Assembly (NCBI RefSeq): GCF_006716645.1
Contig: NZ_VFPL01000001.1
Coordinates: 806,001 to 870,000, forward strand
Length of the DNA stretch: 64,000 bases
Reading direction: 5' to 3'
Origin: Arcticibacter tournemirensis
GTDB taxonomy: Bacteria; Bacteroidota; Bacteroidia; Sphingobacteriales; Sphingobacteriaceae
Under the pieces are notes generated by a model. The model was given only the letters and a program-made list of their open reading frames with translations, was not told the DNA's origin and made no database searches. Shown in pieces: positions 25,540 to 32,046 of this stretch. Positions within the stretch are counted from its first letter, which is position 1, and each line of letters begins with the position of its first letter. The position numbers and the translations under genes are program-made.

Positions 25540-26328
25540 TTAAGCATTTGCCAGGGCGCGGTCCAGGTGCACATAGCCGCCGTCGACGAAGATCAGCTGG
25601 CCGGTAGTATGGCTGGATACCTCAGAAAGAAGAAAAGCGGTGGTATTGCCAAGTTCTTCTATTGTTGTCATGCGTTGTCCCAAAGGAATTTTATCGCAGA
25701 TCTCCTTTAACTTTTCCTGCGGATTCTCAAGTGTTTCGATCCATTTTTCGTATTGAGGAGTCCATGATTCAGCAACGATTACAGCATTCACACGAATCCC
25801 GTATTTAAGTAACTCAACAGCCCACTCCCTGGTCAAAGCGTTCCTTCCGCCGTTGGAAGCTGCATAACCGGAAGTGTGTCCCTGGCCGGTTACTCCTGTT
25901 TTAGAGCTGATATTGACAATTGAACCTTTCGACTTTTTAAGTTCCGGAAGGGCAAAGTGGGCCATCAGGTAATAATGAACGACATTCCTGTGCAGCGACT
26001 CCACAAATTGGAGGTAGTTTCCATTTTCAAGGCCTACACCATCATTTAATCCTGCATTGTTGACAAGCCCTTCTATTCTTCCGAACTTTTCAACAACACT
26101 CTGTACAACTCTTTCACATTCTTCTGGCTTTGTCAGTTCGGCCGCGATAGAGAAGGCCTTTCCGCCTTCCGCGGCAATTTCTTTCTCTGTTTTCAGGTTA
26201 TCAGATTCATTGCGTCCGACGATGACGGGTATTGCTCCTTCGCGTGCAAGTGTTTGTACAATGCCTTTGCCAATCCCTTTGGCGCCTCCGGTCACAATAA
26301 TCACCTTGTCCTTAAGTTTTAAATCCAT
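25540..26328 (-). CDS. SDR oxidoreductase, probable L-fucose dehydrogenase
   Basis: Cytoplasmic short-chain dehydrogenase of 262 aa from the ATG at 26328 (an earlier in-frame ATG at 26358 would add a non-family tail). The NAD(P) fold shows 'TGGAKGIGKG' and 'NNAG'. The C-terminal region 'AESWTPQYEKW...KIPLGQRMTTIEELGN' resembles bacterial L-fucose dehydrogenases, which oxidise L-fucose to L-fuconolactone. The catalytic Tyr (about 155) is present but the usual YxxxK Lys is replaced by Asn ('YAASN', about residue 159). It sits 51 bases after the lactonase gene and appears to be in its operon. Confidence in the SDR family is high and in the substrate moderate. Confidence 0.82.
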   Translation of the reverse strand: MDLKLKDKVIIVTGGAKGIGKGIVQTLAREGAIPVIVGRNESDNLKTEKEIAAEGGKAFSIAAELTKPEECERVVQSVVEKFGRIEGLVNNAGLNDGVGLENGNYLQFVESLHRNVVHYYLMAHFALPELKKSKGSIVNISSKTGVTGQGHTSGYAASNGGRNALTREWAVELLKYGIRVNAVIVAESWTPQYEKWIETLENPQEKLKEICDKIPLGQRMTTIEELGNTTAFLLSEVSSHTTGQLIFVDGGYVHLDRALANA

Positions 26329-26379
26329 AGTTGTCAGATATATCTTTTGTTCTTTCAAATAGGCGCCTGTAATATACAG

Positions 26380-27213
26380 TTATCCTAACGAATAAAATTC
26401 TGCCGCGTTCCCGCCCCAAAACAGCTCTTGTTCTGTATGTGTGAGGCTGGATGTATAAGTATGAACAATGTCTATCATTTTATCGTAGGCTCCAGCTACA
26501 TTACAGACCGGCCAGTCTGACCCGAACATTATTCTTTTTGATCCAAATGCTTCAAATACCACATCAAGGTAAGGAACAAAGTCTTCATATTTCCAGTTAT
26601 ACCAATCGGCTTCTGTAACCATACCAGACGCCTTGCAATATACATTGGGACATAGTGCGAGACGTTTGATGTCGCCAGCCCACTCTTCAATGAGTTTGTC
26701 TTTGATTAGGGGTTTCGCAATATGGTCAAGCACAAACTTTTGATCGGGGAAGGCATCAGCCAGAGCAGCAGCGTATTGAAGCTGATCAGGGTATATTAGG
26801 ATATCATACGAGTAGCCGTACTTTTGAAGCGCTTCGATCCCTCTTTTGAATTGTGGGGTAAGCATCAGGGCGCGGTCTGTCTCCCCCTGTAAAACATGTC
26901 TGAATCCTTTTATCTTTTCGTGCCTGCGATAGTACTCCAGGCTTTTTTCAATGTCTGCGCTCTGCAGGTCTACCCATCCAACTATCCCTTTTATAAAAGA
27001 ATTGGAGGCGGCCAATTCCAGCAGGAAGTTATTGTGATCTTCCGACTGATCTGATTGAACCGCAATACAGCCATCCATCTGATGCGCCTGAAGAACGGGT
27101 AACAAATCAGCAGGAAGAAAATCACGTTGTATTACCGACATGTCATTTGTTATCCAGCTATCCCGTACGGGATCGAAACGCCAGAAATGTTGATGCGCAT
27201 CAATTCTTTGCAT
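26380..27213 (-). CDS. Amidohydrolase, probable L-fuconolactonase
   Basis: 277 aa metal-dependent hydrolase of the amidohydrolase_2 group. The N-terminal 'RIDAHQHFWRF' gives the metal-binding HxH, and the C-terminal 'MFGSDWPV' supplies the conserved Asp. Members next to fucose or rhamnose genes open sugar-acid lactones; here L-fuconolactone to L-fuconate is likely. Its start overlaps the end of the preceding hydrolase gene by 14 bases, so translation is probably coupled. Confidence 0.87.
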   Translation of the reverse strand: MQRIDAHQHFWRFDPVRDSWITNDMSVIQRDFLPADLLPVLQAHQMDGCIAVQSDQSEDHNNFLLELAASNSFIKGIVGWVDLQSADIEKSLEYYRRHEKIKGFRHVLQGETDRALMLTPQFKRGIEALQKYGYSYDILIYPDQLQYAAALADAFPDQKFVLDHIAKPLIKDKLIEEWAGDIKRLALCPNVYCKASGMVTEADWYNWKYEDFVPYLDVVFEAFGSKRIMFGSDWPVCNVAGAYDKMIDIVHTYTSSLTHTEQELFWGGNAAEFYSLG

Positions 27214-28057
27214 AAGCCCTCACATTCTGTGTAGAAGTTCCAAGTCCATCGATTCCCAGTTCAACAACATCACCTGGTTTTAAATAAACAGGGGGATTCA
27301 TTCCAAGTCCTACGCCGGCAGGTGTACCTGTAGAAATGATATCGCCGGGTAAAAGAGTCATAAACTGGCTGAGGTATGATATAAGAAATGGTATCTTAAA
27401 GATAAAATTATTTGTATTACCATCCTGCATTGTCTCGCCGTTTACTTTGAGCCATAAGCGCAGATTGTGAGGGTCGGCTACTTCATCCGGAGTGGCAAGG
27501 AAAGGTCCCACAGGGGCGAATGTGTCGCATCCTTTTCCTTTATCCCAGGTGCCGCTTCTTTCCAGTTGGAACTCTCTTTCAGATACATCGTTATGAAGGC
27601 AATATCCGGCTACATAATCCATTGCCCCGGCTTCTTCAACATAACTTGCTTTCTTGCCAATTACAAAGGCAAGCTCTACTTCCCAGTCGGTTTTTACTGA
27701 GTTTCGGGGAATAATAATATCGTCGTAGGGGCCTACAAGTGATGTGGTCGATTTCATAAACAGCACCGGCTCCGGGGGGAGAGCGGCATTGCTTTCTTTT
27801 GCATGGTCGGCGTAGTTAAGGCCGATACAGACAATCTTAGATGGGCGGGCGACGGGTGATCCAAGTCGCGTCCCTTCTGCGAGAGGACTGAGTTTATCTT
27901 TATTCTCTTCTACGAAGTTTTGCAAGCGTGCAAGACCGCCTGTCTCAAAAAAGCTTTCATTAAAGTCTTCACCAAATGCCGAAGCATCATAATATACTTC
28001 ATTGATTATAACTCCCGGTTTTTCTTTATTCAGTTCACCGTGACGAATTAATTTCAT
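27200..28057 (-). CDS. Fumarylacetoacetate hydrolase family, probable 2,4-diketo-3-deoxy-L-fuconate hydrolase
   Basis: 285 aa FAH-fold enzyme. It carries 'IVCIGLNYADHAKE', the metal-binding 'WEVELAFVIG' Glu pair and the Asp in 'YCLHNDVSERE', and ends with 'GDIISTGTPAGVG'. In the non-phosphorylating L-fucose route this family splits 2,4-diketo-3-deoxy-L-fuconate into pyruvate and L-lactate. The exact substrate is inferred from the flanking dehydrogenases and lactonase. It follows the first SDR by 60 bases and overlaps the lactonase by 14. Confidence 0.87.
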   Translation of the reverse strand: MKLIRHGELNKEKPGVIINEVYYDASAFGEDFNESFFETGGLARLQNFVEENKDKLSPLAEGTRLGSPVARPSKIVCIGLNYADHAKESNAALPPEPVLFMKSTTSLVGPYDDIIIPRNSVKTDWEVELAFVIGKKASYVEEAGAMDYVAGYCLHNDVSEREFQLERSGTWDKGKGCDTFAPVGPFLATPDEVADPHNLRLWLKVNGETMQDGNTNNFIFKIPFLISYLSQFMTLLPGDIISTGTPAGVGLGMNPPVYLKPGDVVELGIDGLGTSTQNVRAYAKN

Positions 28058-28117
28058 AGTTTTTGGGTCTTCTGTTAGGGTGTAAATTAGAGATTAATAA
28101 TAGGACAATGTATTTTA

Positions 28118-28882
28118 TTAGTTATTCAGTTTAATGAATCCGCCATCAATGGGATAGTCGTTCCCTGTGATAAACGATGCTTCGTCTGAACATAAATATA
28201 GTACAAGTTTGGATATTTCCTCAGGTGAGGCCATTCGTCCGATAGGTTGGGTTCTCGACAGTTTTTCAAACATTTCCTGCTCTTGCCCCGGATAGTTTTT
28301 TGCCAGAAATCCGTCGACGAAGGGCGTGTGAACTCTGGCAGGGGAGATGCTGTTGCACCGTATATTATCTTTAATATAGTCTTTGGCGACTGACAGCGTC
28401 ATGGCATACACGGCGCCTTTGCTCATCGAGTATGCAAACCGGTCGGGCAGGCCGACGACTGCCGCTATGGATGCAAGGTTTAAAATCGCACCGCCACCAT
28501 TACTTTTCATTGAAGGAATAACAGCGTGGAGACAGTTGTAAACTCCCTGAACGTTTACCCTGAATACCCGTTCGAAATCTTCAGATGTGGTATTGTCGGC
28601 CCGGCCGATGTGTGATACCCCCGCGCTGTTGACCAGGATGTCAATTTTCCCAACATGTTGAAAGGCTTTTATTACCTCCTGCTGGATTGAAACGTCGCAT
28701 ACAAGAGCAGAGGCCTTGCCTCCGGCCTCTTCTATTTCCCTTACTGTAGCTTCTGCGTTCTCAACGTTTAAGTCAGCCACATATACGTGAGCCTTTGCTG
28801 CGGAAAAGGTAAGTGCAACCGCTTTGCCGATTCCACTTCCTGCACCTGTAACTACAGCTGTTTTATTATCTAAACTGAACAT
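28118..28882 (-). CDS. SDR oxidoreductase, probable 2-keto-3-deoxy-L-fuconate dehydrogenase
   Basis: 254 aa short-chain dehydrogenase with 'GAGSGIGKAV', 'NSAG' and an intact 'YSMSK' catalytic pair. The segment 'ISPARVHTPFVDGFLAKNYPG' with 'TQPIGRMASPEE' is the signature I associate with 2-keto-3-deoxy-L-fuconate dehydrogenases. It would oxidise the dehydratase product to the 2,4-diketo acid that the next gene hydrolyses. It is the first gene of the minus-strand fucose operon. The dehydratase that should precede it is not in the window. Confidence 0.87.
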   Translation of the reverse strand: MFSLDNKTAVVTGAGSGIGKAVALTFSAAKAHVYVADLNVENAEATVREIEEAGGKASALVCDVSIQQEVIKAFQHVGKIDILVNSAGVSHIGRADNTTSEDFERVFRVNVQGVYNCLHAVIPSMKSNGGGAILNLASIAAVVGLPDRFAYSMSKGAVYAMTLSVAKDYIKDNIRCNSISPARVHTPFVDGFLAKNYPGQEQEMFEKLSRTQPIGRMASPEEISKLVLYLCSDEASFITGNDYPIDGGFIKLNN

Positions 28883-28981
28883 ATCTGTGATTTTGATCTC
28901 TGAATGTATAAATTAGATTATAAACTTCAGAATAAAATCGCGCATTTAATAATTGTAATGAAAAAGGACAAGCAGCCATCC

Positions 28982-29023
28982 TCAATTGTCCATTGTCAAC
29001 TGTCCATTCTCAATTGTCCCCTG
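28982..29023. repeat. Three tandem 14-base units
   Basis: TCAATTGTCCATTG, TCAACTGTCCATTC and TCAATTGTCCCCTG follow each other without gaps. They end one base before the stop codon of the minus-strand TonB receptor. Confidence 0.8.
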
Positions 29024-29024
29024 T

Positions 29025-31505
29025 TTAAAACTCTTCTCCCGGCACGCCACCTTGTTGTTCCTGGTTATTCCGGTCGTTCTTTCTGTTCCTTTGCTGCTGT
29101 TCTGTATTGCCGAAACGATAACTAAAGGTGAGCGTCCCCATGCGTCCCTGCATTCGCCTTTGGAACTGCCGGGTGAACGCAGCCGTTTCGGTAATCATTC
29201 CCCATTTACGCGAATTGAATACATCTCTCATATTGAAAGAAATGCTTCCTTTCTTTTTTAGCACGTCCATTTTAACTGCGGCATCAGTCCCAAACATTGC
29301 ACGCCGGCTGCCTTGCGCCGTCACCTGGTGCGACATGTAATTCATATTGATTTGGGTAGACAGGTTTGGTGATAAGGATATGTTTGTTGTTAGGTTTCCT
29401 GTCCAGTTATAGCCGCTGTTACTTTCGATATTAAATTCTTCGCTGCCGAAGAACTTATTGTAAAAGACGTTTGCATTTGCTGTTACATTAAATCCTTTTG
29501 CGATATCGGCACGGCCAATAATTTCCAGTCCGCCAGCCTGGTTACGCGACAGGTTAGAGAATTGAGTTAGAGTAGTAATGCTGTCGATCTGCAGCTGAAT
29601 ACCTTCCACCACATCGTTTACCTGCCTGAAGTATACAGAGGAGGTAAGCGTAAATGATTTCCAGTACTTCATATAGCTAAACTCAAAGGAGTGGATGTCT
29701 TCAGGTTTTAAGTTGGGGTTCCCTACCCGGATGTTATTGGGGTCTGATACATCTCTGAATGGATTTACCTGCCAGCCTCTGGGACGGTTGACGCGCCTGG
29801 TATAGCTGAGCTGCAGCTGATTATCGTTCTTTAATTTCTGTGTTAAAAAGATACTTGGATATACTCTGAAATAATCCAGCTTACCTTCAGTACTTCTTAT
29901 CTGCATGGTTGCGGTATCAGTATTACGGTATTCTGTGTTTAAATAAGCTTGCTCGGCACGTAGTCCGATCTGGAAACCAAAGGTCTTTGTTATCTGATTT
30001 TGGTAACTGGCGTACGCAGCATGCACAATATCTTCAAGCGTGAAATCATTCGAAAGGTTGTAGTCCCTGGTAAAGCGATCGGTCCGGTAATTGTAGACGT
30101 CGGATACCTGCGATTCATCACTGTTTCTGATGGTAGTACGGTAGCCGGCTTCTAATCTCTGCTCCTGACTGAATGGAAGGGTATAGTCGATCTGTATATT
30201 ATAGTTATCTCCGGCTTCCTTGTTCTTTGATATCCGGCGGTCCATTGTATCTCTCTTTGCACCTGAAAACTGATAGAAGTCCTGATTGAATGTTTCGTCT
30301 TCATTCTCCTCTCTGCTTCCAAAGGAGAAGTTTGAAGTCAGCTCTTCTCCCTGACGTTTAAATTTCCGGCTGAAATCGAGACTCAGGTCATAGCCGCTAT
30401 CTTCTTCATTTTCAGTGGAGGCTCTCCTGCTTGTGCCGTCCAGATTATTACTGTAATTCTGGTACAGGTAATCGATGTTTTCACTGTCTTTTCCATCTCT
30501 GAAGCTGAGGTTCCCAGAAGCGCCTATCGTTGTTTTCTCATTTATATAGTAATCAAACCCAATCTTTGCCGTGTTACTTATGTTGTGCCGGCGGGCGTCT
30601 GACACGTTATTCACAATCCGGTTGCTGTCGCGAAATGTTGTATTGTTAAATCCGCCGCCGTAACGGTTGGAATACCGATAGCTGTAATTGCCGTAGAGGT
30701 TCAGCTTTCCGCTGCGATAACTAAGATTAGTACTTGCGTTGTAATTATCCCTGTTTCCTGCTGATATGGCAACAGATCCGTTTGATCCCAGCTTTTTATT
30801 CTTTTTCAGCACGATATTGATAATACCTGTTTGACCTTCAGGGTCATATTTGGCCGAGGGATTGGTGATAAGTTCGATGTTCTCAATCGAGCTCGCCGGC
30901 AAAGATTGAAGAACAGAGGCAATATCACCGCCGCCGATTGCGGAAGGTTTTCCATCGATCAGGATGCGTACATTTCCGGTGCCTCGGAGGCTTACATTAC
31001 CGTCAATGTCGACTGAAACCGTGGGTACGTTTGCCAGAAGATCTGTAGCTGAGCCACCTTCACTTACGATGCTTTGATCAACGCTAAATATCTTTCTGTC
31101 AACACCCAACTGGATGGTGCTGCGCTGACCCTGCACCACTACCTCATTCAAGATACTTGACTTCCCTGCCTGGAGTTTAATAGTGCCAAGATCAAGGGAT
31201 GGTTGTGCCGAAGTAAGAATCAAAGGGTCTCGGGAGTAAGGCTTATAACCAACGAAGCTGATTTTGAGAATATACGTTCCAAGGGGTAAGGCCGGAATAT
31301 TAAAAATGCCGTTAGTATTGGTTTGTGTAGTCTTTGTTGTTTTTCCTGTAGATTTATTTATTACAGCAACGGTTGCGTAATCAATTACTCTCTCCGTTGA
31401 TGCATCGATCAATTTCCCGCTCAATGTACCCGTTTCCGGCGATTGTCCAAATGTTGAAATTGTACAGAGAAAGAAGAAGAAATATATCGTAGTTAAAACT
31501 TTCAT
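29025..31505 (-). CDS. TonB-dependent receptor, outer membrane beta-barrel family (non-SusC)
   Basis: 826 aa from the ATG at 31505, which begins a clean signal peptide ('MKVLTTIYFFFFLCTISTFG'); the earlier start at 31541 adds a poor leader. It has a carboxypeptidase-D-like domain (about 28-115), a plug-like domain with 'NEVVVQGQRSTIQLGVDRK' and 'RILIDGKPSAIGGGDIASVL', and a barrel of the OMP_b-brl_3 type. The Gln/Asn-rich tail after the last barrel strand is common in this group. There is no SusD partner, so it is not a glycan-uptake SusC. The transported substrate is unknown. Confidence 0.92.
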   Translation of the reverse strand: MKVLTTIYFFFFLCTISTFGQSPETGTLSGKLIDASTERVIDYATVAVINKSTGKTTKTTQTNTNGIFNIPALPLGTYILKISFVGYKPYSRDPLILTSAQPSLDLGTIKLQAGKSSILNEVVVQGQRSTIQLGVDRKIFSVDQSIVSEGGSATDLLANVPTVSVDIDGNVSLRGTGNVRILIDGKPSAIGGGDIASVLQSLPASSIENIELITNPSAKYDPEGQTGIINIVLKKNKKLGSNGSVAISAGNRDNYNASTNLSYRSGKLNLYGNYSYRYSNRYGGGFNNTTFRDSNRIVNNVSDARRHNISNTAKIGFDYYINEKTTIGASGNLSFRDGKDSENIDYLYQNYSNNLDGTSRRASTENEEDSGYDLSLDFSRKFKRQGEELTSNFSFGSREENEDETFNQDFYQFSGAKRDTMDRRISKNKEAGDNYNIQIDYTLPFSQEQRLEAGYRTTIRNSDESQVSDVYNYRTDRFTRDYNLSNDFTLEDIVHAAYASYQNQITKTFGFQIGLRAEQAYLNTEYRNTDTATMQIRSTEGKLDYFRVYPSIFLTQKLKNDNQLQLSYTRRVNRPRGWQVNPFRDVSDPNNIRVGNPNLKPEDIHSFEFSYMKYWKSFTLTSSVYFRQVNDVVEGIQLQIDSITTLTQFSNLSRNQAGGLEIIGRADIAKGFNVTANANVFYNKFFGSEEFNIESNSGYNWTGNLTTNISLSPNLSTQINMNYMSHQVTAQGSRRAMFGTDAAVKMDVLKKKGSISFNMRDVFNSRKWGMITETAAFTRQFQRRMQGRMGTLTFSYRFGNTEQQQRNRKNDRNNQEQQGGVPGEEF

Positions 31506-31638
31506 AATGCAAGCCTGCCAGATTTTTAACAGCGTTTGCAAAGAAAAGTGATTACGAGGCTATTATTATGTCCGTAACCATTTTATTACAACAAGTATTT
31601 TAAGAGATGACAAAGGACTTTACAAGTATAATGCAATG

Positions 31639-31935
31639 CTAGTCGATACTTACAGATAGCCCTTCCTGTTGCAGGATTTTACGATAGACTTCAAGTTCAG
31701 TGAATGAGCCCTCCAGAATTGCACACTTACCATCGTTGTGCACCCTCCATGCTATTTTTTCGGCCTGCGGCTCAGAATAATCCAGATATTTTACGAGACA
31801 GTATATAACGTGATCAAAAGTGTTGACTTCGTCATTCCACAAAATAAGCTTATGCCCCGACTTTAATCCGGCCAGCACTTCCTCCAATGTGAAGGTTTCA
31901 ACTTCTGTTTCTGTTTCAGCAAAGCGAATATTCAT
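31639..31935 (-). CDS. clpS: ATP-dependent Clp protease adaptor ClpS
   Basis: 98 aa adaptor that binds N-degron substrates and hands them to ClpA/ClpC. The core 'LILWNDEVNTFDHVIYCLVK' holds the conserved Asn-Asp pair and substrate-pocket region, followed by 'AEKIAWRVHNDGKCAI'. The ATG at 31935 is chosen; the longer frame would begin with TTG at 31944. A perfect -7 element ends only six bases before the ATG, so the mRNA may be leaderless. Confidence 0.93.
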   Translation of the reverse strand: MNIRFAETETEVETFTLEEVLAGLKSGHKLILWNDEVNTFDHVIYCLVKYLDYSEPQAEKIAWRVHNDGKCAILEGSFTELEVYRKILQQEGLSVSID

Positions 31936-31941
31936 AGGATG

Positions 31942-31970
31942 CAAATTTACGGGAATTGTTTTATATTCCC
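31942..31970 (-). promoter_or_regulatory. clpS -7 element next to the start codon, with adjacent dyad
   Basis: TAAATTTG (minus strand, 31942-31949) matches TAnnTTTG and leaves six bases to the ATG. Just upstream is a perfect small dyad, GGGAAT and ATTCCC (31951-31956 and 31965-31970), in the spacer between -7 and -33. Confidence 0.5.
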
Positions 31971-32046
31971 TTCATGGAACGGAAACCGGTGGAACTTCCT
32001 GGCCGGATCCCGTCTTTGGCCCTTCTTTATGAGCGGTTCAAGGCTG

